DNA from: Ardenticatenaceae bacterium
GTDB lineage: Bacteria; Chloroflexota; Anaerolineae; Promineifilales; Promineifilaceae
DNA: 64,000 bases
Direction of reading: 5' to 3'
Assembly (NCBI GenBank): GCA_020634435.1
Contig: JACKBS010000007.1
Coordinates: forward strand, 372,001-436,000
Part shown: positions 1-8,558 of the stretch, one piece after another
Layout: every line of letters begins with the position of its first letter
How positions within the stretch are numbered: the stretch's first letter is position 1
Translations under genes and position numbers: made by a program
Notes under the pieces: model-generated
What the model was told of the DNA's origin: nothing
Database searches by the model: none
Seen by the model: only the letters and a program-made list of their open reading frames with translations

Positions 1-742
1 TTGGGCAATGGACAAAAATAGTATAGCGAGACAAGTGAAGAAGGTGTTGGGATTTCTTTGAGTAAATGGCTAGCATATTCGGTGTTAGTTCGTCTGTTGC
101 ATGGATATTAGCAACCTCTTTTTGGCTGCTTTCATCAAAGTTGAAGTCACAGCCAATGAGAGAGTTAACGATCCATACAGGTGCCTTTACCTCACGAGAA
201 ACCAATCTAACAAGAATATATTTCTGCAAGAAGCCAAGGTGTTGCAGAAATTTTTTCACCTTTCCAATATTTTCTTCAAAGAGAGCTTTGTACCGATATT
301 CATTGGAAACAGGTGTGTTATTCAATTGATCGATAAAACTATTCAATTCTGTTGCCAAAAAAAGACCATCTGCAACACCACCATCAGGTGTAACAGAAAA
401 AGCTATTAACTCAGGCATGAAGGCAAGGTGTGGTCTCAGATAACTTCTACTAATCTGTCGAAGTATGTCTATACAAACCTTGATAGTTGGACTGGCAATG
501 TTTTTGGCAATAAACAAGTCAATTTCATTTGGAGCAGGATTGTCCTTGTAACGCTCAACATAATATTGACTTAAAATAATGACTGTACAATAACGCAAGG
601 AAAACTCGAATACTCGACTGAGTTGAGTCGCTTTTGCAACCCAATTAGCCGGAGACGTTTTTAACAACTCTTGATATTCGTGTGCAATAGGCATGGGAAA
701 TTGATTTACAATTGTTTCATCTGAAATTTCTTGAAGGGACAT
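1..742 (-). CDS. Unrecognised protein, 3' end cut by window edge
   Basis: Reading the minus strand from the ATG at 742 gives 247 codons with no stop up to base 1, so the gene is real but truncated on the right-hand (C-terminal) side. The protein begins MSLQEISDETIVNQF and is mostly predicted helical, with motifs such as MPIAHEYQELLKTSP, VFEFSLRYCTVIILSQYY and LRPHLAFMPELIAF; it ends VHCP at the edge. I do not recognise a family. It starts 13 bp after the stop of the pentapeptide-repeat gene on the same strand, so the two are probably co-transcribed. The upstream spacer has only a weak purine-rich ribosome-binding site. Codon use is AT-rich, as in its partner and unlike the rest of the window, which suggests acquisition as a unit. 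Confidence 0.75.
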   Translation of the reverse strand, partial: MSLQEISDETIVNQFPMPIAHEYQELLKTSPANWVAKATQLSRVFEFSLRYCTVIILSQYYVERYKDNPAPNEIDLFIAKNIASPTIKVCIDILRQISRSYLRPHLAFMPELIAFSVTPDGGVADGLFLATELNSFIDQLNNTPVSNEYRYKALFEENIGKVKKFLQHLGFLQKYILVRLVSREVKAPVWIVNSLIGCDFNFDESSQKEVANIHATDELTPNMLAIYSKKSQHLLHLSRYTIFVHCP

Positions 743-755
743 AATTTTTTGCCGT

Positions 756-1781
756 TTAACGGCCTCCCATACGCTGTGCTAAAGCTGTTGTAAATAGAGC
801 CAAAGACGTCACTCCCAAAATTGCCTCTAGAGAGCTAATTATTTGTGAGACTCTTGATACTGGCTCAATATCTGGCAAAGAACTTACAGTAAATGTAGCT
901 AGGCTATAAACAAGTAGTTCTAAAATAGTTGGTTCGACACCGTTCAATTTTTCTATGCCATCCAGCGCACCATAAATAAATGCAAAACTAATTATTATTG
1001 ACAAACAGAAACCCAAAACTCGTTGCGGTTTTTGCCCATAGCCCCAAATTAGCTCTAGCAACAAAGCTGAGAGCCATTTTACCGTATACTTGACGTAGAA
1101 GCCTAGCCAGGAAAAGAATGTTGCTTCTTTCGTGAGTTGAAAAACATAAAACTTGCTGGCGCGGAATGGAAGAATTGAATGGCGCTCTGCAACTCTTTCC
1201 CGAAAATAGGCCCAGCTTGCAGAATCATAAGCACCAATTGATTGGAAATTTTCCTTCAGTCGTAAATAGACAATTCTTGCATTAAGATAGTCACCGTCTA
1301 ATTCTTGCTTAATTCTCTTTCCTAAATTCTTTTGCTGAATAAGTGTGCGGTACAAAACGCAGTTGATTAAATTCACATAATCTAATTTGGCTCCCAACAG
1401 GCGCGCTTCGGTAAGATTCGCCTCTTCCAAGTTGGCACCGTGCAAGTTTGCCTCCTCAAGATTTGCTAAGGAAAGATTCGCACGATAAAGATCAGCCTTT
1501 CTCAAATCTGCATTTTTGAATGAACTATTGTGTAAATCACAATTAGCAAATTTGACCCCTCGCAAATTACAATTATTGAACGACATATTGCTAAGATCAC
1601 TGATGGGGATCAACGACTCATTATGCAGGCAATGGCCATTTAAATTAATTTGATTTCGCGTATTATTTAAACTTGATTTTTCGATTAGCTGTTTGAGCTC
1701 TGGTGCACTGATATGTTGCCCAGTACACTCAATGGTACTATCGTTATCTGAGCTATTTGATTGTTTTCTCATCAATTGCAT
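756..1781 (-). CDS. Pentapeptide-repeat membrane protein with two-helix pore-like C-terminus
   Basis: The protein (about 341 aa) has a polar N-terminus, then about 16 A(D/N)LxX-type pentapeptide repeats (roughly residues 65-150: ADLRKADLYRANLSLANLEE and similar). A basic linker follows (YLRLKENFQSIGAYDSASW), then two hydrophobic helices with a re-entrant loop between them. The end (YSLATFTVSSLPDIEP, then a long hydrophobic helix and AQRMGGR) is built like the pore loop and second helix of two-TM potassium channels. The TVGYGD filter is replaced by TVSSLPD, so potassium selectivity is doubtful. I chose the ATG at 1781 because GGAG lies 6 bp upstream; a GTG at 1793 is also possible. It is the first gene of a two-gene AT-rich unit. 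Confidence 0.75.
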   Translation of the reverse strand: MQLMRKQSNSSDNDSTIECTGQHISAPELKQLIEKSSLNNTRNQINLNGHCLHNESLIPISDLSNMSFNNCNLRGVKFANCDLHNSSFKNADLRKADLYRANLSLANLEEANLHGANLEEANLTEARLLGAKLDYVNLINCVLYRTLIQQKNLGKRIKQELDGDYLNARIVYLRLKENFQSIGAYDSASWAYFRERVAERHSILPFRASKFYVFQLTKEATFFSWLGFYVKYTVKWLSALLLELIWGYGQKPQRVLGFCLSIIISFAFIYGALDGIEKLNGVEPTILELLVYSLATFTVSSLPDIEPVSRVSQIISSLEAILGVTSLALFTTALAQRMGGR

Positions 1782-2037
1782 GGATAGCTCCACTGTTTCC
1801 AGTGTGACCCTTACTTATTCACTGGTTACTTTATAATAAAGCTAATTTGACAAGCCAAACCACATTTTGCACGACTAATATTTGTATTGTACACAAAAGC
1901 AATTCATTTTGAAGGGCAAAATTACATAGGCATAACAAATATTGTAACTACTAATCGAATCTTTTTGTGAAATATAGGATCAAAAATTATTGCGTGAAAG
2001 TTTATCCAAAATTCACTCCCATAATTGAGGTAAAAAA

Positions 2038-3252
2038 ATGACCTTCGATTTCGACACTGAAGTAAACAAATTTGGCATCAACAGCACCAAATGGGAATTT
2101 ATTTTTGATGCGGATCACAAAGCCAAGCAAGGCGACCATGCCCATGCCCGGCACGGCAACGAGCGCATGCTGCCCATGTGGGTGGCCGATATGGATTTCC
2201 GCTGTCCGCCGCCGGTGGTGGATGCGGTGGTGGAGCGGGCCAAACGGGGCGTATTTGGCTATGCCATGCCCACGGATTCTTACTACGAGGCGGTGCTCAG
2301 CTGGTTTGCCAGGAGATACGGCCGTTCCATTCAACGCGACTGGATTGTGATGACGCCCGGTGTCGTGCCCGCGCTCAACTTCATGGTGCAAACCTACACC
2401 CAGCCCGGCGACAAAATCCTGATCCAGCGGCCTGTGTACCATCCGTTTACGTTTGCCATAGAAAACAACGGCCGTGAGGTGGTATCTAATTCATTGGTGC
2501 TGGAAAACGGCCGTTACCAGATGGATTTTGACGATCTCGCCGCTAAGGCGGCCGATCCGGCCGTGAAGATGGCCATTTTGTGCAGCCCGCACAACCCCAT
2601 CGGCCGCGTCTGGAACCGCGAAGAGCTGACCCGCTTTGGCGAAATTTGCCTCGACAATGATGTGCTGGTTGTTTCTGATGAGATTCACTGCGACCTGATC
2701 TACAGCGGCGTACAGTTCACCAGCTTTGCCAACATCAGCGAACGTTTTGCCCAAAACAGCATCGTCTGCACCGCGCCGAGCAAAACGTTTAACATTGCCG
2801 GGTTGAAGCTGTCTAACATCATCATTCCCGACGAAACCCTGCGAACCCAATTTAACAAAACGCTGGAGCGTTCCGGCATCATGGGGACGAACACGTTTGG
2901 CATCGTGGCCACCGAAGCGGCTTATAATTTGGGCGAACCGTGGTTAACGGCCGTTTTGGAATACATCGAAGGCAATTACCAATTCATGCAAACCTATCTG
3001 GCCGATCATCTGCCCCAGCTGCACCTGCTGCCCGCTGAAGGCACCTACCTGGTCTGGCTAGACTGCCGCGCTCTGGAACTGACACCCGCCGAGCGCAAAA
3101 AGCTCATCTTTGAAGACGCGCACCTCTACCTGGACGAAGGCGAAATCTTCGGCCCCGAAGGTGAAGGGTTCGAGCGCCTCAACCTGGCCTGCCCGCGTTG
3201 GTTGCTGGCGGAAGCGATGGAGCGCCTGAAGACGGTAATCCGTGAACCGTAA
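2038..3252 (+). CDS. patB: PLP-dependent MalY/PatB-family aminotransferase (cystathionine beta-lyase-like)
   Basis: This is a fold-type I pyridoxal-phosphate enzyme of 404 aa, the usual length for MalY/PatB C-S lyases, which cleave cystathionine or cysteine conjugates to thiol, pyruvate and ammonia. Visible signatures are LPMWVADMDF near the N-terminus, the substrate/cofactor segment SPHNPIGRVW, DEIHCDLIYSG, and the Schiff-base lysine in APSKTFNIAGLK. It is a soluble cytosolic enzyme. GAGGT upstream of the ATG supports the start. It is followed after 43 bp by the RNA methyltransferase gene; the gap is filled by an inverted repeat. An ordinary class I/II aminotransferase function cannot be excluded, but the WVADMDF motif favours the C-S lyase branch. 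Confidence 0.88.
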   Translation: MTFDFDTEVNKFGINSTKWEFIFDADHKAKQGDHAHARHGNERMLPMWVADMDFRCPPPVVDAVVERAKRGVFGYAMPTDSYYEAVLSWFARRYGRSIQRDWIVMTPGVVPALNFMVQTYTQPGDKILIQRPVYHPFTFAIENNGREVVSNSLVLENGRYQMDFDDLAAKAADPAVKMAILCSPHNPIGRVWNREELTRFGEICLDNDVLVVSDEIHCDLIYSGVQFTSFANISERFAQNSIVCTAPSKTFNIAGLKLSNIIIPDETLRTQFNKTLERSGIMGTNTFGIVATEAAYNLGEPWLTAVLEYIEGNYQFMQTYLADHLPQLHLLPAEGTYLVWLDCRALELTPAERKKLIFEDAHLYLDEGEIFGPEGEGFERLNLACPRWLLAEAMERLKTVIREP

Positions 3253-3282
3253 TCGGTAAACGGATTACCGATCACCGATTAC
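3249..3282. repeat. CGGTAATCGG-type inverted repeat
   Basis: GTAATCGGT at 3249-3257 pairs with ACCGATTAC at 3274-3282, and the intervening bases are made of the same words (GGTAAACGG, ATTACCGATC). It overlaps the stop codon region of patB. Related blocks occur at 52729-52796, 53831-53870 and 63851-63880, so this is a dispersed intergenic family. It could act as a weak transcription terminator or an mRNA 3' stabiliser. Confidence 0.6.
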
Positions 3283-3295
3283 CAATTACTGACTT

Positions 3296-4423
3296 ATGAA
3301 AGTTACCCTAATTGCCACTGCCAAATTCGGCCTGGAAATGATTGTGAAGCAAGAAGTCCAGGCGCTGGGCTTTGACGAGATTGTGGTGTCAGACGGCCGT
3401 ATCGAATTCACCGCCGACATCACCGACATCCCCAAAGCCAACCTGTGGCTGCGCTGCGCTGATCGCGTGCTGTTAAAAATCGCCGAGTTCCCGGCCCACA
3501 CCTTCGACGACCTGTTTGAGCAAACCACCGCCTTGCCCTGGGAGGCGTGGATTACACAGGACGGCCGTTTCACCGTCAACGCCAAGTCACACAAATCCGT
3601 CCTCAAAAGTGCGCGCAGCTGCCAATCCATCGTCAAAAAAGCCGTCGTCGATCGACTGAAAAGCGCCTATCAGGTCGAGTGGTTCCCGGAAACCGGCGCT
3701 GAATTCACCATCCAACTGGCCCTGGTGCGCAACAACGCCCTGCTGACACTAGATACTTCTGGCGTGGGGCTGCACAAGCGCGGCTATCGCGAAGAAGCAG
3801 GCGAAGCGCCGCTCAAAGAAACCTTTGCCGCTGGGCTGGTGCAGCTCAGTTTTTGGCAGCCGGGCCGCCTGCTGCTGGACCCGATGTGCGGCTCGGGCAC
3901 CATTTTGATTGAGGCCGCGCTGATGGGACGCAACATTGCCCCCGGCCTGCACCGTGAATTTGCTGCCGAAGGCTGGCCTGCCATCCCTGCCGAAGCGTGG
4001 GCACAAGCACGGGAAGAGGCACAAAATGCCATCTTGCCCAGCGGCAATCTCCAGCTGCAAGGCAGCGACAGCGACCCGGCCAGCATCGAAATTGCCCGCA
4101 GTAATGCTGCTAAAGCAGGCGTCGCCGACGATATTCAGTTTGAAGTGAAGGATGTTAAAAAGGTGTGGATCGACCGGGAGTATGGCATCCTGATCACCAA
4201 TCCGCCTTACGGCATCCGGCTATCTGAATACCAGGATTTGAACGCCATCTACATCACGCTCAACAAAATGTTCCGCAAAAAAGATGGTTGGTCCATCTAC
4301 GTGCTCACCGCCGACCAAAAGTTCCCCGACTTTTTCAAGCGCGCCAAGCCAGACCGGGTGCGCAAACTGTACAACGGCACGATTGAGACGAATTATTATC
4401 AATATTACGGCCGTAAACCGTAG
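3296..4423 (+). CDS. THUMP-domain class I RNA methyltransferase (RlmL/YpsC-like)
   Basis: This SAM-dependent enzyme (375 aa) probably makes N2-methylguanosine in 23S rRNA. The first 160 residues form the N-terminal ferredoxin-like/THUMP RNA-binding region (ATAKFGLEMIVKQEV). A Rossmann methyltransferase domain follows: the SAM motif DPMCGSGTILIEAALMG, the acidic loop GSDSDPASIEIARSNA, and the catalytic ITNPPYGIRLS characteristic of exocyclic-amine N-methylation. The length matches YpsC/RlmL-N-type proteins that lack the second RlmK domain of the E. coli fusion. It follows patB in the same direction but its function is unrelated. The exact target base cannot be read from sequence; TrmN-type tRNA methylation is the main alternative. 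Confidence 0.88.
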   Translation: MKVTLIATAKFGLEMIVKQEVQALGFDEIVVSDGRIEFTADITDIPKANLWLRCADRVLLKIAEFPAHTFDDLFEQTTALPWEAWITQDGRFTVNAKSHKSVLKSARSCQSIVKKAVVDRLKSAYQVEWFPETGAEFTIQLALVRNNALLTLDTSGVGLHKRGYREEAGEAPLKETFAAGLVQLSFWQPGRLLLDPMCGSGTILIEAALMGRNIAPGLHREFAAEGWPAIPAEAWAQAREEAQNAILPSGNLQLQGSDSDPASIEIARSNAAKAGVADDIQFEVKDVKKVWIDREYGILITNPPYGIRLSEYQDLNAIYITLNKMFRKKDGWSIYVLTADQKFPDFFKRAKPDRVRKLYNGTIETNYYQYYGRKP

Positions 4424-4513
4424 GTCGGATTGGTTCGTGTTTAAAAATTAACTGGCAAATTGTCATTAGTATCTAAAAAGTGTGATACAAACAGAAAGAC
4501 ACGGCAGATCGAT

Positions 4514-4597
4514 TGTCATTTCGAGGTCCTCCGAGAAATCTTTCTACTTCGACAAAACGCAAGATTCCTCACTCCGAAGACTCCGTTCGGAATGACG
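4514..4597. repeat. Fold-back element, TGTCATTYCGA family
   Basis: TGTCATTTCGAGG at the left end and a right end reading ...CGTTCGGAATGACG form an imperfect inverted repeat enclosing GAGAAATCTT and AAGATTCCTC. A close relative lies at 9465-9537. This is a short non-coding palindromic repeat of the kind found scattered in many bacterial genomes. It fills most of the gap between the RNA methyltransferase and hpt genes. Confidence 0.7.
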
Positions 4598-4657
4598 AGT
4601 TCGTGACCTGGTTTAATTCTAAACTGTGACTAATCCGGCTCACATGCAGGAGGGAGA

Positions 4658-5206
4658 ATGAGCGAGTTACACCCAGATTTAGCCCGCATTTTGGTGCCAG
4701 AGGAAACCATCCAGGCCCATGTCAAAGTTTTAGCCCACCAAATTTCGCTTGATTACGCCGATAAAGGCCCCGTTTACCTGGTGGGCGTGCTGCGCGGCGC
4801 ATTCATCTTCCTGGCGGACCTGGCCCGGTGCCTCACCATACCGCACGTGGTCGATTTCATGTCGGTGTCCAGCTACGGCAAATCAACGGAGTCGGGCGTC
4901 GTGCGCATTGTGCTGGACCTGCGCGAACCCATCGACAACCAGCACGTCATCATCGTGGAAGACATTGTGGACAGCGGCAAAACGCTCAGCTACCTCTACA
5001 CCATGCTCAAGAGCCGCAATCCCACCTCGCTACGCACCTGCGCCCTGGTGCAAAAGCCCAAAGAAAAACAGCTCGACGTGCCGGTCGATTACCTGGGCTT
5101 CAAAATTCCAGATGTATGGGTGGTGGGTTACGGGTTGGACTACGCGGACAAGCACCGCACGCTGCCCTACATTGCCGAGCTCAAGCCGTCGGTCTATGAA
5201 AAGTAG
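4658..5206 (+). CDS. hpt: Hypoxanthine (guanine) phosphoribosyltransferase
   Basis: The enzyme salvages hypoxanthine and guanine with PRPP to give IMP and GMP. At 182 aa it has the normal length of bacterial Hpt. The PRPP-binding loop VIIVEDIVDSGKTL is intact, the flexible-loop Ser-Tyr is present (SVSSYGKST), and the base-recognition region reads VPVDYLGFKIPDVWVVGYGLDY as in the family. AGGAGGGAG immediately upstream is a strong ribosome-binding site that fixes the ATG. The stop codon is embedded in the left arm of a hairpin repeat (5203-5257). It is a single-gene unit in the cytosolic purine salvage pathway. Confidence 0.96.
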   Translation: MSELHPDLARILVPEETIQAHVKVLAHQISLDYADKGPVYLVGVLRGAFIFLADLARCLTIPHVVDFMSVSSYGKSTESGVVRIVLDLREPIDNQHVIIVEDIVDSGKTLSYLYTMLKSRNPTSLRTCALVQKPKEKQLDVPVDYLGFKIPDVWVVGYGLDYADKHRTLPYIAELKPSVYEK

Positions 5207-5257
5207 CCGCGGATTCTTTCCGCACCGCACACAGGCGCAGTAAGAAACTGCGGCTAC
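5203..5257. repeat. GTAGCCGCGG hairpin repeat, imperfect copy
   Basis: The left arm starts GTAGCCGCGGATTCTTT and the right arm ends AGAAACTGCGGCTAC. It is a mutated copy of the perfect 22-bp inverted repeat at 50761-50814. It starts inside the last codons of hpt and lies between that gene and the convergent CPBP gene, so it may serve as a terminator-like structure, although there is no T-tract. Confidence 0.7.
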
Positions 5258-5294
5258 CACCAACACGCTGGAACAAGCCACTAATCTTTAGAAA

Positions 5295-6125
5295 CTAAAG
5301 CACCGCAATGGAAGAGTCTGCGGGTGTCGCAAGCTCCTCATCATTGGGCATGAGTATGTTTGTTACACCGGAACCAGTTTGAAACAGGGTGCGTCTGAAA
5401 ACCCAGACAGTGACAACTGCCACCCCAGCCAAAAGAAAATTATCCCAAGGCTGCGCATCTGGCCAAATGGGATTATTCATCTGGAAATGAAACAAAACGG
5501 CCGTTAGCAAACTGCCACGAGATTCATTGAATAGAACGGTCAGGAGCAGCGATGCGGCAATTCCCCCGACAAAGTAAGGGGCAAACGACCAGGCACTCTG
5601 GGGCGTTCCGCCTATCAAAAAAGCGGGGATGTGCCAAACCATCCAGATAACGCCCAGAATCAAACCTGCCCAAAACGGGGAAAATTTGCGTTGCAGCAAG
5701 GGTAGCGCAAAGCCTCGCCAACCAAACTCTTCAATTGGTCCAAGAAATAAAGCCAACGCCAGGGCTGGCAATACCTGATACCAGGGTGAATAAGGAAGGG
5801 GTTCACCCGCGGAACCCTTTAAGGCAGCACCCAGATACATAACGGCAGGCACCCCCAGAATGATGAAGAGCCAAGCCCACACAGGCGCACGCCATAAGGT
5901 GAGTCGTTTTAAGAAGCTGCCCAAGCTCTTGAAACCATACGTTTGCCAAATAAGCAACACGGCAGCAATGCCCGGCGAGTACACAGCCAGAATAAACAAC
6001 GGATTGCTTACAGTCAGCTCACCAAATAGCGTTGCAATCTGGTCGGGAAACAGAATCAGCAGCGTGGCTATGCCCCAGGTTAAACCAAAGGTAATCGCCC
6101 AAAAAGGAATCAGTTTTTTCGTCAT
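5295..6125 (-). CDS. CPBP-family intramembrane glutamic protease (CAAX-protease homologue)
   Basis: This is a polytopic membrane protein of about 276 aa with roughly eight hydrophobic segments. It carries the three ABI/CPBP motifs: EEFGWRG (the EExxxR catalytic glutamates and arginine), a WHIPAF histidine segment, and HFQMNN toward the C-terminus. Family members cleave peptides within the membrane or act in bacteriocin self-immunity. The start at 6125 is chosen over an ATG 24 bp upstream because AGGAGG sits 7 bp before it. The gene is transcribed convergently with hpt; nothing nearby indicates a substrate. Confidence 0.88.
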   Translation of the reverse strand: MTKKLIPFWAITFGLTWGIATLLILFPDQIATLFGELTVSNPLFILAVYSPGIAAVLLIWQTYGFKSLGSFLKRLTLWRAPVWAWLFIILGVPAVMYLGAALKGSAGEPLPYSPWYQVLPALALALFLGPIEEFGWRGFALPLLQRKFSPFWAGLILGVIWMVWHIPAFLIGGTPQSAWSFAPYFVGGIAASLLLTVLFNESRGSLLTAVLFHFQMNNPIWPDAQPWDNFLLAGVAVVTVWVFRRTLFQTGSGVTNILMPNDEELATPADSSIAVL

Positions 6126-6429
6126 TAGGAAACCTCCTGCCCTTTGCAAATGAACGTTTAGCAGGGGAAATCCCTTTGACTAAACAAACATTGAGCCAGC
6201 AAAATAGTCGCTCGATGCTGGCAAGCAAAGAGCTAATAACAGTTAATATGAAGTTTGAGAATCTATCTCAGGACTCTACGCAGCGTATGTGGCCCAATAC
6301 GTCATTAATCACAGGAAGTTTCTTAATGTGGTATGGCAAAACAAAAACCGGAAACGGCCGTTACCCACCATTTCCGGTTCGTTTTACCAGATCAGGGCAG
6401 ACATGAGGGTCTGCCCCTACCCATTTTTG
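6126..6429. other. Intergenic stretch with terminator and hairpin
   Basis: I see no convincing coding sequence in these 304 bp between the CPBP gene and the exporter operon. They contain the operon's probable rho-independent terminator (6332-6379), one ACGGCCGT palindrome in its loop, and a small hairpin GGGCAGAC...GTCTGCCC at 6395-6416 that matches elements at 62367-62395 in design. The part 6180-6300 probably holds the promoter of the CPBP gene. Confidence 0.5.
6332..6379 (-). terminator. Rho-independent terminator of the ABC exporter operon
   Basis: On the minus strand AACCGGAAA (6371-6379) pairs with TTTCCGGTT (6346-6354) and is followed by a T-rich run (TTTGTTTTG). It lies about 50 bp past the stop of the last permease gene. 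The loop contains a copy of the ACGGCCGT palindrome. Confidence 0.7.
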
Positions 6430-7503
6430 TTATGCCGCAACCAACGCACCGCCTTCACGTGCCCGGCGGGAGAGGATGGCGACAACCCCCACCAGCAGCA
6501 AAATAATGGCGAGCAGAATCGCCACTTCTGGCGCGACGTCGCCGAAGGTCGCGCCCTTTTGCGTTACGTCCATGATGGGGCCGATGATGTAGTAGGTGGG
6601 AAAGATACGTGCGACCCACTGCGGCAGCGTGGGGAACAGGTACACAATCGCCGGGGCGTAAAGCAGGATGCCAATCCCCTTGATCGTGGCAAACAGCGAA
6701 TTGATGTCCTTGATCAGGATGCCCAGCAAAATACCAAAGATAGAAGCCATCGTGCCGCCGAGGGCCAGCAGCCCCATCAGCAGCAGCGGCTGGCTGCCAA
6801 AAGCGCGGTTCAGCGTCAAAATGACAACGCCCATGACCACCCCCAGGATGATGCCCAGCAGCGCTTTGGCCGTGTACACTTCTCCCAGCGAGGTTGGTGT
6901 GGTGGTAACGGCCGTTAGCGTGCGCTTCATCTTTTCTTCCACCAGCGAGGTGGCGGGCACCATAATGCCGCCAATCATGATGGTAATGAGGACCACAAAC
7001 GGCAGCAAACGAACTTCCCAAGGAACGGCCGTTTCATCCCCCAGCGTCGTCGTCACAATCTCAACGGGCTTTTCTTGCCCGGCAATGGTACGAATCCAGA
7101 CGGCAATGGAAGTGCCCAAGATGGCCCGATCTTGCATCAGGCTCTCGCCCCAGATGTACGCTTCAATTTCGACGGATTCGCCGGTTTGAACGGCCGTATC
7201 AAAATTCGCGGGCAGGGTCAGGCCCAAATCAACCGCGCCGGATTGCACTGCCTCGCGCAGCGCCGCGTCCGATTCATACGCATTCACGATGATCGAATCG
7301 ACTGCCTGCGCCTGCGTCACCAAATCCGAATTGCCCATATCGGCAACGCCCAACTTTGGCTTGCCGGAAAAGAACGTGCCAAACAAAAGGTTCAACACCA
7401 GGCTAAAGCCAATGGGAATCACCAGGGCAAAAATAAAGATGAAATTTTTTATCCCACTGCGAAACTCTTTCACCAATAACACGGCAACACGTCGTAAACT
7501 CAT
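6430..7503 (-). CDS. ABC-2 type exporter permease (second permease)
   Basis: The protein (357 aa) has an N-terminal membrane helix (residues 20-40), a large extracytoplasmic domain, and five or six C-terminal helices beginning around residue 170 (LLPFVVLITIMIGGIMVPATSLVEEK). This is the standard ABC2_membrane_3 plan. The conserved cytoplasmic helix EEKMKRTLTAVTTTPTS is seen just after the second hydrophobic segment. Its start overlaps the stop of the upstream permease by 4 bp, so the two are translationally coupled. It probably forms a heterodimer with that permease, driven by the ATPase of the operon. The substrate is unknown; drugs, lipids or peptides are typical. Confidence 0.88.
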   Translation of the reverse strand: MSLRRVAVLLVKEFRSGIKNFIFIFALVIPIGFSLVLNLLFGTFFSGKPKLGVADMGNSDLVTQAQAVDSIIVNAYESDAALREAVQSGAVDLGLTLPANFDTAVQTGESVEIEAYIWGESLMQDRAILGTSIAVWIRTIAGQEKPVEIVTTTLGDETAVPWEVRLLPFVVLITIMIGGIMVPATSLVEEKMKRTLTAVTTTPTSLGEVYTAKALLGIILGVVMGVVILTLNRAFGSQPLLLMGLLALGGTMASIFGILLGILIKDINSLFATIKGIGILLYAPAIVYLFPTLPQWVARIFPTYYIIGPIMDVTQKGATFGDVAPEVAILLAIILLLVGVVAILSRRAREGGALVAA

Positions 7504-8558
7504 TGGAATTTCCTCCGCAAAACCAGAATACCTAATCCCATAAACGCCAGGGAAAAAGCAGCCAAGGGTAACAAATTACCGCCCACATCGGCCCAGCCCA
7601 GCCCCAAGGTGGCCGCGCCGTAAACCGTGTCAATCAAGTAGTAGGAAGGCACCGCCTTGATCCAATCGGTCGTCAAACCAGGCAGCAGCAGGCCAATGGC
7701 CGGTATCGCCAGCACCAAAATAATCGGGATGCCCCAGGACATGACAGACATGAGGTCTTTGGCCACCGAAGCAATTAAAAATCCCAGCCCGGTCACCAAC
7801 AGCGAACCCAGCAGCAGAGCTAAAATGATGAGCAGCGGCTGGTTACTCAAACCGCCGGTCACGGCCATCAGCAGCAGGGATTGGATGAAAGCCAGCCCCA
7901 CGCCGACCACGCCTTTGGCCACAAACAGCCCTTCCATGCGCATGGGGGTGATGAGCAGCGCTTGCAGCGTGCCCGCCTCAATTTCACTGCTGATCAGGCT
8001 GGCCAGCCCCAGCGTCTCCATCGTCAGGATGAGCACGGCAAAGAGTGGCAGCATCTTGTCCCGCTGGGGAATCTGGTTCCCGGCGCGATCTACGCCCAGG
8101 ATTTCTTCGTGAACGTCAATGTTTAGCTTTTGCCCGCTCAGGTTGTAGCCAATCTCTTCAAAAAAGATGACGTACGCCTGTTTGAGTTCTTCCGGGAAGT
8201 TGGGGCTAAAGTAGAGGTCGATTTGCCCCTGCTCGCCGCTAGCCAATGCCTGGTTGAGCGATTCGGGAATGACCACGCCGACGGCATATTCGTTATCGGT
8301 AACGGCCGTTTCCAAAGCCTGTTTCGACTCAAAGTTTTTCAGGATCACACCCTCGTCACCCAGCGAATCGGCCAGTACCGTGGGCAGCGCCGGGGCGAAG
8401 ACGGCCATCTCCACCGTTTCGTCCACGGTTGACGGCATGGCAAAGTAGATGCCCGCGTAGGCCACCAGCGCCAGCCCAGTGATCAGGGCAAAGAACTGGT
8501 TGCTAAAAAAGACTTTTATATCTTTCTCAATCAATGCGCGAATAATACGGCCGTTCAT
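7500..8558 (-). CDS. ABC-2 type exporter permease (first permease)
   Basis: The protein (352 aa) is organised like its neighbour: one N-terminal helix (FFSNQFFALITGLALVAYAG), a long external domain, then about six helices. The cytoplasmic motif SSEIEAGTLQALLITPMR is diagnostic of the ABC-2/NatB-CcmB type. It lies between the ATPase and second permease genes with 4-bp overlaps on both sides (8555-8558 and 7500-7503), so the three cistrons form a tightly coupled exporter operon. No substrate can be inferred. Confidence 0.88.
   Translation of the reverse strand: MNGRIIRALIEKDIKVFFSNQFFALITGLALVAYAGIYFAMPSTVDETVEMAVFAPALPTVLADSLGDEGVILKNFESKQALETAVTDNEYAVGVVIPESLNQALASGEQGQIDLYFSPNFPEELKQAYVIFFEEIGYNLSGQKLNIDVHEEILGVDRAGNQIPQRDKMLPLFAVLILTMETLGLASLISSEIEAGTLQALLITPMRMEGLFVAKGVVGVGLAFIQSLLLMAVTGGLSNQPLLIILALLLGSLLVTGLGFLIASVAKDLMSVMSWGIPIILVLAIPAIGLLLPGLTTDWIKAVPSYYLIDTVYGAATLGLGWADVGGNLLPLAAFSLAFMGLGILVLRRKFQ

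Noticed and set aside
66..409. Two overlapping plus-strand frames at the left end
   Set aside because: The minus strand is open without stop from 742 to base 1 and has coding-like composition, so the plus-strand frames are shadows.
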